Position numbers and translations under genes: made by a program
The notes under the pieces: model-generated
The model's input: the letters and a program-made list of their open reading frames with translations, nothing else
Databases searched by the model: none
What the model was told of the DNA's origin: nothing
Assembly: GCF_023273855.1 (NCBI RefSeq)
Contig: NZ_CP096884.1
Location: 3,286,001-3,350,000, forward strand
Direction of reading: 5' to 3'
Source: Seonamhaeicola sp. ML3
GTDB taxonomy: Bacteria; Bacteroidota; Bacteroidia; Flavobacteriales; Flavobacteriaceae
DNA: 64,000 nt
In this document: positions 16,677 to 24,699 of the stretch, piece by piece
Position numbering within the stretch: the first letter of the stretch is position 1
Layout: every line of letters starts with the position of its first letter

Positions 16677-16740
16677 TCAAAGTTTTCTCGTGCCTCACAA
16701 ATTTAAAAGAGCTTTCACGCCAATGCTGAATGACAGTCTG
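16677..16740 (+). repeat. Shared non-coding module at the tail of cassette 5
   Basis: Within the 382-base gap after the regulator gene. Resembles 20305-20372 (TCAAGCAC, CGTGCCTCACAAA, AAAAGAGCTT), and its last part (GCTGAATGACAGTCTGAA) recurs at the tail of cassette 10 (24519-24536). Confidence 0.5.
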
Positions 16741-16760
16741 AACGGAAAATGCCAGCGTAC

Positions 16761-16883
16761 AACAACGTATATAAAAAATAGCTCACTAAGTATAAGACTC
16801 GAAGTTTTGCACTTTTTTATTACTTTAGTTTTAATAATGAAAATCTAGCAAATTAACACGCTACTTTTCATATACCAACCGTT
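16761..16883 (+). repeat. Cassette recombination site R5 (attC-like)
   Basis: AACAACGTATATAAAAAATA with GC, and GCTACTTTTCATATACCAAC then CGTT. Outer stem GTATAT/ATATAC. Closely related to R10. Cassette 5 ends GTTGTACGC and GCGTACAAC are complementary although 3.7 kb apart. Confidence 0.8.
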
Positions 16884-16893
16884 ACCTACAATT

Positions 16894-17580
16894 ATGAAAA
16901 AAATTTCGTTACTGATTTTAACTTTGATTTTTATTGCAAGTTGTGACTCAAAACAAACTTCATCGGAATTAAAAGAATTGACCGAAAAATTAACCGAAAA
17001 AGAAAATCGGATTTCGGAATTACAAACTCAAATTGAGAATTTAGAAAAAGAAAATAAAACGTTCGAAAACACTCAAACTTCTGATTATTATCGCTTCGTG
17101 CAAACTTCGGACTCTGAAATAAATGTTGCGGAAAAATTAAAAAGCGGAGAAAGAAAATTAATTGATAAAAAGGATTTTAAAGACACTTTAGATATTTCAG
17201 ACAATTTTTTCGTTTATGAACACACATCTGAAATTACTCAAACGTCTGAATCGGAATTTGAATCTATTCTTCGTGATTTTGACCAAGTCAAATCGGAATA
17301 TGGAAATGACTTTTTTGTGAGAGTAATGACTTTTTATAATGGACAAAGTTTACCTCTTGAAACTGAAAATTCTAAAACGGATATTCATATTTTAATTCAA
17401 CCGACTGAATTGGGTTATGAAAATAAAACGTTCGTGATTTCGGACTTTTATGATGTTGACATTAAAACACTTGAAAAGAAAGCAAATAGTGTTGAACTAA
17501 CTTTTGAACACGGAAAGTTTCCGAGAAAAAAGGAATTCGTAATTATAAAACCTGAATTAGTGAAATTTGGAAATAAATAA
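16894..17580 (+). CDS. Lipoprotein with a coiled-coil stalk, function unknown (cassette 6)
   Basis: 228 residues. MKKISLLILTLIFIASCDSK is a lipoprotein signal with the lipobox cysteine at residue 17. A heptad-like coiled coil (ELKELTEKLTEKENRISEL) spans about 22-55, then a polar C-terminal domain with no recognised family. The ATG sits 13 bases after the R5 boundary. Confidence 0.7.
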   Translation: MKKISLLILTLIFIASCDSKQTSSELKELTEKLTEKENRISELQTQIENLEKENKTFENTQTSDYYRFVQTSDSEINVAEKLKSGERKLIDKKDFKDTLDISDNFFVYEHTSEITQTSESEFESILRDFDQVKSEYGNDFFVRVMTFYNGQSLPLETENSKTDIHILIQPTELGYENKTFVISDFYDVDIKTLEKKANSVELTFEHGKFPRKKEFVIIKPELVKFGNK

Positions 17581-17588
17581 CTGTAGGT

Positions 17589-17711
17589 AACAACGTATAT
17601 AATCCATTGCTAGTGAAGGCTTACTTACGAAAATCCTCGCGGATTTTCTATTCGGTTTTTATTTGCTAAATTACGTGCTAAACCACGCAACGTATCATAT
17701 ACAAAACCGTT
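17589..17711 (+). repeat. Cassette recombination site R6 (attC-like, type B)
   Basis: AACAACGTATATAATCCATT with GC, and GCAACGTATCATATACAAAA then CCGTT, with an internal hairpin GAAAATCC/GGATTTTC. Very similar to R8. Cassette 6 ends GTTACCTACA and TGTAGGTAAC are complementary. Confidence 0.8.
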
Positions 17712-17721
17712 ACCCAACATT

Positions 17722-18252
17722 TTGAAAAACGTCACGAAAAATAATCTTGAATTGAATTTAAAAGAGGCTACTTCTACTCTATTAGAAATGGCAAGAAACT
17801 CTTGTTGGAATAACATTTCGGAAAATACGAGCTACATAATTTCGGAAATCAAAAATGACTCTCGAAATTTTAAAATCCAGAGACTTGAGAGGAATAAAGC
17901 GAATCGAAAAAAGAAACCTGTAACGCTGGAAAACGCAACAACTGAATTAAAATCGATTTACGAAAACCTGTACGACATCAATCTGGAAATTTATAAAAGT
18001 CGGAAAAACGAAACGATTGTTGATATTCGATATTATCCGAAATCAGCACTTGAATCTGACTATTACAAAAAAGTAAAAAATAACGAGCCAATGCTACATT
18101 GCAAAGTTGGAATTCCACCTTATGTAAGTGACAAGTCAAAAAAATATGACGTGAATTGGGAACTTGGCGGAATAAGACACGAATGGAACTCATTTTGGAA
18201 TAGAATCCAATTCAAATGGAAATACAGAAACCGAATAAAAAACGTTGGGTAA
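17722..18252 (+). CDS. Unknown cytosolic protein (cassette 7)
   Basis: 176 residues from a TTG start 10 bases after the R6 boundary. The N-terminal half is helical and charged; the C-terminal half carries several Trp/Tyr clusters (WNSFWNRIQFKWKYRNRIK). No signal peptide, no known domain. The last codons run into recombination site R7, so the protein end is partly made of the cassette end sequence. Confidence 0.6.
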   Translation: MKNVTKNNLELNLKEATSTLLEMARNSCWNNISENTSYIISEIKNDSRNFKIQRLERNKANRKKKPVTLENATTELKSIYENLYDINLEIYKSRKNETIVDIRYYPKSALESDYYKKVKNNEPMLHCKVGIPPYVSDKSKKYDVNWELGGIRHEWNSFWNRIQFKWKYRNRIKNVG

Positions 18253-18375
18253 CAATGTATAACCGCAATTACGGCGGATTCGACTACGTCCGAATCCACT
18301 CGGAATTGCTAACGTCAATGCCAAACCGAAAATTAACGCTTATTAACCCGTAACTGACGGTTATACGAGACCGTT
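18251..18375 (+). repeat. Cassette recombination site R7 (attC-like, type A)
   Basis: Almost the same 125 bases as R3 and R14. Cassette 7 ends GTTACCCAAC and GTTGGGTAAC are complementary. Confidence 0.8.
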
Positions 18376-18400
18376 ACCACACATTTGAAAAACGAACACC

Positions 18401-18673
18401 ATGATAAAAATTAAAACTAAAAATTATAAGTCAAAGCCACTTATAGCGTATATGACCGAATTAAAAGAAGCAACTTTTAACGAAACTTTAAAATCTGTCA
18501 AACATGAGTTTGATAAAATTTTTAAAGACTATAAATGTTCCGAACATGATAAACAATCAAAAGGAACAATTACAATAAGTGTTAACGCTTCAAATGATAA
18601 ATTAAAGTATGATTTAACAGACTTTTGCTGTGAAAATTTTAAGAAAGAGATAAATAGCAATCTTAAAAAATAA
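18401..18673 (+). CDS. Small unknown protein (cassette 8)
   Basis: 90 residues, lysine-rich, no signal peptide, no recognised family. It converges with the small minus-strand gene below (11-base overlap). As the main rightward reading frame of its cassette it is probably a real gene, but a two-gene unit such as a toxin/antitoxin cannot be shown from sequence. Confidence 0.55.
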   Translation: MIKIKTKNYKSKPLIAYMTELKEATFNETLKSVKHEFDKIFKDYKCSEHDKQSKGTITISVNASNDKLKYDLTDFCCENFKKEINSNLKK

Positions 18674-18818
18674 TTTCATTTTTATAAGTCATACTAAAAC
18701 CAAACTTTGATAATTGAACTTTATTTTGTTCAATTATTTTGAGCGATTCAATTATTTCGTTGACATTTTTAGTTTTTTTTTCAAACTCATTGACAACTTG
18801 CTCAATAGTTTTTGACAT
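18663..18818 (-). CDS. Small coiled protein on the opposite strand (cassette 8)
   Basis: 51 residues from MSKTIEQVVNEFEKK, mostly helical. A longer reading to 18899 adds an unlikely hydrophobic leader; the internal ATG is preferred. The structured region 18914-19080 lies just upstream on its strand and could be its leader. Confidence 0.4.
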   Translation of the reverse strand: MSKTIEQVVNEFEKKTKNVNEIIESLKIIEQNKVQLSKFGFSMTYKNEIIF

Positions 18819-18913
18819 AATATAAAATTTATAAAATGCTAAAAAAGAACTTTGATATAAGATAGTGAGTTGAATATAGTTAACGTTTGGTGTACTCACT
18901 TTAATGCAAAACC

Positions 18914-19080
18914 ATCATTCGTAGGCTTAATTTAGTTAGGAGGTTTTCTAACGACTAAACTAAATCAAATGATTTATGTTAAGTTTAAAAAGTTCGAGAT
19001 TAAAATTTCTCTACTCGAACTTGGAGTGCTTTACTTGATACTATTTTAAGTAAACTAAAGGGTGTTAACAGCACCCTTTT
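18914..19080. ncRNA. Candidate structured RNA in cassette 8
   Basis: A run of well-paired stems in a non-coding stretch: ATCATT/AATGAT (18914/18968) enclosing ATTTAGTT/AACTAAAT (18930/18958); AAGTTCGAG/CTCGAACTT (18990/19014); TTACTT/AAGTAA (19031/19048); and a terminator-like AAAGGGTG/CACCCTTT (19057/19072) with a short T run. The terminator suggests rightward transcription, but stems read on both strands. No known RNA family recognised. Confidence 0.4.
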
Positions 19081-19183
19081 CAAATCACTAATCAAAATAT
19101 CAAAGAACTTAATTAACATAAATCACTCACTTAATAACGGCGGAATGAATAAACCGTAATATAATTAATAAAAAACGTGTGGT

Positions 19184-19305
19184 AACAACGTATATAATTT
19201 ATTGCTAGTCATAGTTTGCTTACGAAAATCCTCTCGGATTTTCTATTCGGTTTGTACTTGCTGAATTTGTTACCTTACCTCGCAACAAATCATATACAAA
19301 CCGTT
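19184..19305 (+). repeat. Cassette recombination site R8 (attC-like, type B)
   Basis: AACAACGTATATAATTTATT with GC, and GCAACAAATCATATACAAAC then CGTT. Sister of R6. Cassette 8 ends GTTACCACAC and GTGTGGTAAC are complementary. Confidence 0.8.
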
Positions 19306-19321
19306 GTACACCATTTGCGAA

Positions 19322-19762
19322 ATGAACGAAAACGAGATAATTAATAAAGCAATTCAAGAATTAAAATCTGCCGAAAAACCATACGTTATGTTTAAAGACT
19401 TTTCGTTTTTAAGCGGAATGGAATGGGGAGAAGACCGATTTCAAAAAATCAGATATTTATTAATTAAATCCTCGCCATTTGAAAAACATACTGACCACGC
19501 AATTAAATTTTCAGAAATTGGACTTGAAATTGCTAATAACCACAAAGATTGGTTTGCTTACAAAAAGTCCTTAAAACCAAAAACGGATTATGTAAAATGG
19601 ATTGGTGTTGGAATAGCTGGATTGTCTCTGATTTGGAATATTTATCAAGGAATTACGAATAGTAAATTAAGGGATGACAATCGAATTCTTGGAGATGAGA
19701 TTGAAGCGTTGGAAAAGGAAAATGCTGGTTTGGAACAATTATTAAAAAAAGCGCAGGAATGA
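19322..19762 (+). CDS. Unknown protein with one membrane segment and a coiled coil (cassette 9)
   Basis: 146 residues from the ATG at 19322; an upstream in-frame ATG at 19304 lies inside the recombination site. A soluble N-terminal domain of about 90 residues is followed by a membrane segment (WIGVGIAGLSLIWNIYQGI) and a C-terminal heptad coil (LRDDNRILGDEIEALEKENA). The stop overlaps the next gene (ATGA), so the two are co-translated. Confidence 0.65.
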   Translation: MNENEIINKAIQELKSAEKPYVMFKDFSFLSGMEWGEDRFQKIRYLLIKSSPFEKHTDHAIKFSEIGLEIANNHKDWFAYKKSLKPKTDYVKWIGVGIAGLSLIWNIYQGITNSKLRDDNRILGDEIEALEKENAGLEQLLKKAQE

Positions 19763-20139
19763 GTTGGGACATTGTACTTTTTAATTCAAAACAGAAAATC
19801 CAATCGGTTGCTGAACTGGACGAAAACCAACTCAAACCAACTGACTTTAGCGGAATATTAGAAAAATCATTTGACCAATTAAAAAAGGACGGAAATCACA
19901 GAGAAATAATCGGAACTGATTTTACGATTGACTTTTTTGCCGACAACGAGCATTCAAGCAATTTTATGCTTTCATTATATGGAGAAAACGCAATTTATGC
20001 CTTGATTGAATTATCGAAAAAGTATAATTGGCAGATTTACGACTCTGGAATTGATGGAATGGTTGACTTGGAGAATCCCGAAAATAACGGATTTGACAAT
20101 CACAGAAAATATGTTGAACAGATATTAGAAAATAAATAA
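19759..20139 (+). CDS. Small unknown protein (cassette 9)
   Basis: 126 residues beginning MSWDIVLFNSKQKIQSV. This opening and the YALIELSKKYNWQIYDSGIDGMVDLENP ending resemble small proteins that accompany contractile or polymorphic-toxin loci in Bacteroidota; that likeness is an impression, not a match I can verify. Paired by a 4-base overlap with the membrane protein before it. Confidence 0.55.
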   Translation: MSWDIVLFNSKQKIQSVAELDENQLKPTDFSGILEKSFDQLKKDGNHREIIGTDFTIDFFADNEHSSNFMLSLYGENAIYALIELSKKYNWQIYDSGIDGMVDLENPENNGFDNHRKYVEQILENK

Positions 20140-20150
20140 AAACGGTGTAC

Positions 20151-20273
20151 AACAATGGCTATAAGTAATTGCTTGTTCTCGCCTACTTCTGAAAATCCGC
20201 GAGGATTTTCAGCTTGGTGTGCACTTGCAAAGTTAACCGCTAACCCACGCAACTACTCATAGCCGAGACCGTT
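20151..20273 (+). repeat. Cassette recombination site R9 (attC-like, type D)
   Basis: AACAATGGCTATAAGTAATT and CATAGCCGAGACCGTT: outer stem GGCTAT/ATAGCC instead of GTATAA/TTATAC, with pairing kept. Shares most of its length with the decayed site at 57085-57200. Cassette 9 ends GTTGTACACC and GGTGTACAAC are complementary. Confidence 0.8.
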
Positions 20274-20304
20274 GTACACAAGCTCTGAAAAGCCAACCGC
20301 ACAG

Positions 20305-20372
20305 TCAAGCACATTTTATTTTGCTCGTACCTCACAAAATAAAAAGAGCTTGCCTTTTCCAACCGCTGATTG
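20305..20372 (+). repeat. Shared non-coding module at the head of cassette 10
   Basis: TCAAGCACATTTTATTTTGC, then CGTACCTCACAAAATAAAAA and GAGCTTGCC. Related to copies at 13107-13180 and 16677-16740. Confidence 0.5.
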
Positions 20373-20419
20373 AAAATAAAACTGAAAGTTGATATAAAAA
20401 TCGCAATTTATTTTTACAT

Positions 20420-20761
20420 TTGCTAAAAATGGGTCAAATGACAAGTTTCGGAAATTATATTAAGACTGAAAGAGAAAAACGAGAATGGACACAAACCGAA
20501 CTCGGAACTAAAATCGGAATCAATACAAGTGCTATTTGCAGAATTGAAAATGGTAGTCAAAAATTCAGTAAATCTAAATTGAAAAAGCTTTCAGAACTAT
20601 TTCAAACTGATTTACAAATTGTTACCGATTTATTTTTTGCTGACAAATTTGTAAAAGAAGCTCTAAAATATAAATGCTCTGAATCCATTTTTTCTGTAGC
20701 AGAAGATACTGCTAATTATTACAGAAATGTCAATGTAAAACAAGGAAAATTAGAATTATGA
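20420..20761 (+). CDS. XRE-family helix-turn-helix regulator, C-protein-like (cassette 10)
   Basis: Up to 113 residues; ATG at 20429 or 20438 is more likely than the TTG at 20420. The HTH is REKREWTQTELGTKIGINTSAICRIENG. Lying directly before and overlapping the methyltransferase (ATGA), it fits a controller protein that times restriction after methylation. Confidence 0.82.
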   Translation: MLKMGQMTSFGNYIKTEREKREWTQTELGTKIGINTSAICRIENGSQKFSKSKLKKLSELFQTDLQIVTDLFFADKFVKEALKYKCSESIFSVAEDTANYYRNVNVKQGKLEL

Positions 20762-23262
20762 AAAAACCATTAACATATATTAGCCTTTTCAGTAGTGCTG
20801 GTGTTGGATGCTATGGCTTCAAACTTAATGGTTTTGAATGTATTGCAACTAACGAGCTACTTACTAAAAGACTTAAAATACAAGCTTTTAACAACAAATG
20901 TAAATACGAAAGTGGATACATTGATGGAGATATTACCAAACAAGAAGTTAAAAGAAAACTTCTAAATGAATTAGAGTTTTGGCAAGAGAAACATAAAATT
21001 AAAACGCCAGATGTTTTAATAGCAACGCCACCTTGTCAAGGTATGTCAGTTGCAAATCACAAAAAGAATGATGAAATATCAAGAAATTCTTTAGTAGTTG
21101 AATCAATAAAATTAACAAATAAGATTCTTCCAAAATATTTTGTTTTTGAGAATGTACGAGCATTTTTAAACACTACGTGTACAGACATTGATGGAGTTGT
21201 AAAACCAATAAAAGAAACGATTAAATATAATCTTGGTGGTAGTTACAATATTTTATACAAAATTGTAAACTTCAAAGAATATGGTTCTAATTCAAGTAGA
21301 ACAAGAACATTAGTTATTGGAGTTAGAAAAGATATTCCAAACATCACACCTTATGATATATTTCCAAAAAAGCAAAAATCAAAAACTTTACGACAGCTTA
21401 TTGGAGATTTACCATCATTAACACAAATGGGAGAAATTTCAAATGACATTTTTCATTCTTACCGAGAATTTGACCAAAGAATGCTTCCTTGGATAGAAAA
21501 TTTGGAAGAAGGTCAATCAGCATTTGAAAATTCAGAACCTGAAAGAATTCCTCACCGAATTATTAACGGAGAAGTTGTTTACAACAAAAGTAAAAATGGA
21601 GACAAATATGCTCGTTGGTATTGGGATAAAGAAGGACCTTGTGTTCATACAAGAAATGATATTTTAGCAAGTCAAAATACGGTTCACCCATCAGATAATA
21701 GAGTATTTTCAATAAGAGAATTAATGAGAATGCTATCTATTCCAGAATCTTTTGAATGGTCGCATATTAAAACTGAAAAACTTAATAAGTTTACAGAATT
21801 AGAGAAAAAGGCTTTCTTAAAAAAGGAAGAGCTTAACATTAGACATTGTTTAGGCGAAGCAGTTCCAACAGGAGTTTTTAAAAACATTGCCTCTAATATT
21901 AAAAAAGCTAACAAAAATGAAAGTTTGTCTTTATCACAAATAAAATCTCTTGAAGAAGAATTCAAGCTAAACGAAACAGATAATATCGTAAGTTTCATCA
22001 AGACTAACTTCAAAAACTATTCTTTAGATAATATTTTTTTAATAGCAGAGCATTCAAACTCGGAAAGATTAAAAACAAGTGCTTATTTTACAAGAAAAGA
22101 CATTGCATATTCTGTAATTAAGGATTTACCAGAACTTAAGAAAAAAAAGAAAATAAGAATTCTTGAACCATCTGTTGGAGTTGGTAATTTTATTCCATTA
22201 TTGTTTGAAAAATATGAAAATAAGGACGAAGTAATTCTTGATGTTTGTGATATTGACAACAATTCACTACAAATTTTAAAGACAATTTTGTCAAAAATTA
22301 AAGTTCCGAAAAACTTTAAAATCAATTTCAAACACACTGATTTTCTACTTTGGAATTGTAAGACAAAATACGACATTGTTGTTGGTAATCCACCATATGG
22401 CAAAGTAACAAAGAACAAAGAATTATTAGATTTATATAAGTTTAAAGCTCAAAATTCTGACACTAATAATATATTTTCCTTTTTTATAGAAAAGTCATTG
22501 CGTTTAGGAAACTATGTTTCTTTAATCGTACCTAAAAGCTTATTAAATGCACCTGAATTTAATAAAACAAGAGATGTTTTAAAAAGTTGTGATTTAAAGA
22601 AAATTTGCGACTACGGAGAAAAAGCTTTTAAAGGTGTAAAAATTGAAACCGTAAGTTTTTTATGTTCTTCTTCTGTTCCTACAAGTGATAAAGTTATAAT
22701 AGAAAGTTACATCAAAAACTCGTACAAAGAAGAAAGCAAAGATTATATTTTTTCTAATGATTTTCCTTATTGGTTAATTTACAGAGATACGAGTTTTGAT
22801 AATGTTGTTTCGAAAATGAAACTTGATATTTTTAATAGTTTCAGAGATAGACAAATTACAAAATCAATCACACAAAATAAAGGTAAAGTAAGAGTTTTAA
22901 AATCAAGAAATATTGGTAACAATGAAGTAAAGGAAATTGATGGCTATGATTGTTACGTTGATGAAATTGAGAAACTTGCAGTTTCTAAATTCTACAACGA
23001 ATCTGATGTAGTAATGGTTCCAAATTTAACTTACTACCCAAGAGCAAGTTTTTTACCAAAAAATACAATAACTGATGGTTCAGTTGCTTTATTGACTTTA
23101 AAAAATGGAAGTCGTTTACCAACGGAACAAGATTTAGAATTTTATAGCACAGAAGAATTTGAGAACTATTATAGAGTTGCAAGAAACTACGGAACAAGGT
23201 CTTTAAACATTGACAATAACTCTGTATTTTTCTTTGGCTTATTAAAAGAAATAACTGAATGA
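20758..23262 (+). CDS. Fused cytosine-C5 and adenine-N6 DNA methyltransferase (cassette 10)
   Basis: 834 residues with two complete enzymes. Residues 1-385 are a C5-cytosine methylase: motif I ISLFSSAGVGCYGFK (8-22), PPCQG with catalytic C93, ENV (131-133), SRTRTLVIGVR (180-190) and motif X LGEAVPTGVF (365-374). Residues 430-834 are an N6-adenine methylase: ILEPSVGVGNF (468-478), CDIDNNSL (497-504) and NPPY (544-547), with a target-recognition part behind. Different methylations of the two strands are what an asymmetric (type IIS) site needs. It overlaps the HNH nuclease gene downstream by 4 bases. Confidence 0.88.
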   Translation: MKKPLTYISLFSSAGVGCYGFKLNGFECIATNELLTKRLKIQAFNNKCKYESGYIDGDITKQEVKRKLLNELEFWQEKHKIKTPDVLIATPPCQGMSVANHKKNDEISRNSLVVESIKLTNKILPKYFVFENVRAFLNTTCTDIDGVVKPIKETIKYNLGGSYNILYKIVNFKEYGSNSSRTRTLVIGVRKDIPNITPYDIFPKKQKSKTLRQLIGDLPSLTQMGEISNDIFHSYREFDQRMLPWIENLEEGQSAFENSEPERIPHRIINGEVVYNKSKNGDKYARWYWDKEGPCVHTRNDILASQNTVHPSDNRVFSIRELMRMLSIPESFEWSHIKTEKLNKFTELEKKAFLKKEELNIRHCLGEAVPTGVFKNIASNIKKANKNESLSLSQIKSLEEEFKLNETDNIVSFIKTNFKNYSLDNIFLIAEHSNSERLKTSAYFTRKDIAYSVIKDLPELKKKKKIRILEPSVGVGNFIPLLFEKYENKDEVILDVCDIDNNSLQILKTILSKIKVPKNFKINFKHTDFLLWNCKTKYDIVVGNPPYGKVTKNKELLDLYKFKAQNSDTNNIFSFFIEKSLRLGNYVSLIVPKSLLNAPEFNKTRDVLKSCDLKKICDYGEKAFKGVKIETVSFLCSSSVPTSDKVIIESYIKNSYKEESKDYIFSNDFPYWLIYRDTSFDNVVSKMKLDIFNSFRDRQITKSITQNKGKVRVLKSRNIGNNEVKEIDGYDCYVDEIEKLAVSKFYNESDVVMVPNLTYYPRASFLPKNTITDGSVALLTLKNGSRLPTEQDLEFYSTEEFENYYRVARNYGTRSLNIDNNSVFFFGLLKEITE

Positions 23263-24437
23263 GCAAAGTATTAAATGACCATTTTAATGGTTTAGATTTA
23301 GATATAAGAAAAAAAAATATTGGAACTTTTATGGACCAAAAAGTAACACCTGATGTAGTTTCAGGTGTTGCAGAATGTGTTTTAGAGTATTTGAGCAAAA
23401 ATGAAGAACCATTTACTATAAATGATATTAGATACTTTGATTATTCAAATCAACTTGTAAAGGAAGTATTTAATAAACCAGATGTTCAAAAAGCCGAAAA
23501 CGAATATGATAAATTCTTTTCTCAACCAATCAAGATGTTTGCATATGCAGGTATATTAGAAGAAGATTTAACAAAGAGACCTTATAAATATTCTGTTGCA
23601 AACAATGCTATTTTAGAATATGTTGGAATGCGTGAAAGAAATGCAGTAACGTTTTTACAAGAATATTTAGAGAAATTAATTTCAGATAGTGGTATTAAAA
23701 AACTTTTTGATGACTTTTTTATTTCTCAAAATAGAGCTGGCTATGAACGATTAAAAACTCGCTTTATTGATTTTATTATAGAGAACACACCTAAAAACGA
23801 CCCAGTTGATATTTCAAGAATATTTACAAAAATCATAAACCCATTAGCTTATAAAGAGAAAAAATTCGGAACAAGACGAGGAAGAATTTCACAAACAGTA
23901 ATTTCTCTTGATGAATTATATTACAACAGACCTAATTGGCGAGATATTAATAAGGATAAATCTCTTACAAGAGAGGAAGCTAAAGCTCTATTTGAAGATG
24001 TAGTTGACAATAAAAATTTCTTTAGATATCAAGTTTCTAAAGCAAAGAATTTTGTTAGAAAACTTCAACCATATAGTGAAATACATCGATTTGAACAATA
24101 TCCTGGTTTACAAGCGCATCATATATTTATGGAAAGTGAATTTCCTCAAATTGCAGATTTGCCAGAAAACATAATAATCCTAACACCTAATCAACATTAT
24201 TTTAGAGCTCATCCAAATAATAAAACTTCAGTTATAGATGAAAAATATCAAGCCATATGTTTGATTTCAAAATTAGATTCTATTGAGATAAACAATCGTT
24301 CTGGAGAAAGTGATTACTCATTAGAAGATTTTATTAATGTGTTAAATGTTGGTTTTGAAACAGACCATTTCAATACAGGAATGGATTATGAAGAAGTTAA
24401 ACATCAAATAATGAATCACGTTTATGCCAACGCTTAA
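23259..24437 (+). CDS. Probable HNH restriction endonuclease (cassette 10)
   Basis: 392 residues. The C-terminal part (about 285-330) holds a beta-beta-alpha-metal (HNH) motif: LQAHHIFMESEFPQIADLPE, then ENIIILTPNQHYFRAHPNN, with the HH, the N after the turn and the final H as expected active-site residues. The N-terminal 280 residues presumably recognise DNA. Context (controller, fused methylase, nuclease) makes it the cutting half of a type II, probably IIS, system; HphI-type enzymes are a known precedent for HNH nuclease plus m5C and N6A methylation. Confidence 0.75.
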   Translation: MSKVLNDHFNGLDLDIRKKNIGTFMDQKVTPDVVSGVAECVLEYLSKNEEPFTINDIRYFDYSNQLVKEVFNKPDVQKAENEYDKFFSQPIKMFAYAGILEEDLTKRPYKYSVANNAILEYVGMRERNAVTFLQEYLEKLISDSGIKKLFDDFFISQNRAGYERLKTRFIDFIIENTPKNDPVDISRIFTKIINPLAYKEKKFGTRRGRISQTVISLDELYYNRPNWRDINKDKSLTREEAKALFEDVVDNKNFFRYQVSKAKNFVRKLQPYSEIHRFEQYPGLQAHHIFMESEFPQIADLPENIIILTPNQHYFRAHPNNKTSVIDEKYQAICLISKLDSIEINNRSGESDYSLEDFINVLNVGFETDHFNTGMDYEEVKHQIMNHVYANA

Positions 24438-24546
24438 AGCCATACACATTTGCAATTCGCTACAGCCAACACACAAGTCCAAAATTGCAAAAGAGTATGT
24501 CTTTGCCAACGCTGAATGACAATCTGAATGGAAAAAGCCAGTGTAC

Positions 24547-24669
24547 AACAACGTATATAAAAAATAGCGGTTAAATCGCTTAAACGAAACAAAATGAATA
24601 AATTAAAGGTCTGTGATAATCTGAAAAGTTAGTGCTTAAAATCCGCTACTTTTCATATACAAGACCGTT
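24547..24669 (+). repeat. Cassette recombination site R10 (attC-like)
   Basis: AACAACGTATATAAAAAATA with GCGG, and CCGC with TACTTTTCATATACAAGACC then GTT. Close to R5 in sequence, as is the 100 bases before it. Cassette 10 ends GTTGTACAC and GTGTACAAC are complementary across 4.3 kb. Confidence 0.8.
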
Positions 24670-24699
24670 GTGGTTAATGTCCCAAAACCGAGAAAGTGA

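Noticed and set aside
18401-19080. Type III toxin-antitoxin (ToxIN) in cassette 8
   Set aside because: No tandem RNA repeats and no ToxN-like protein.
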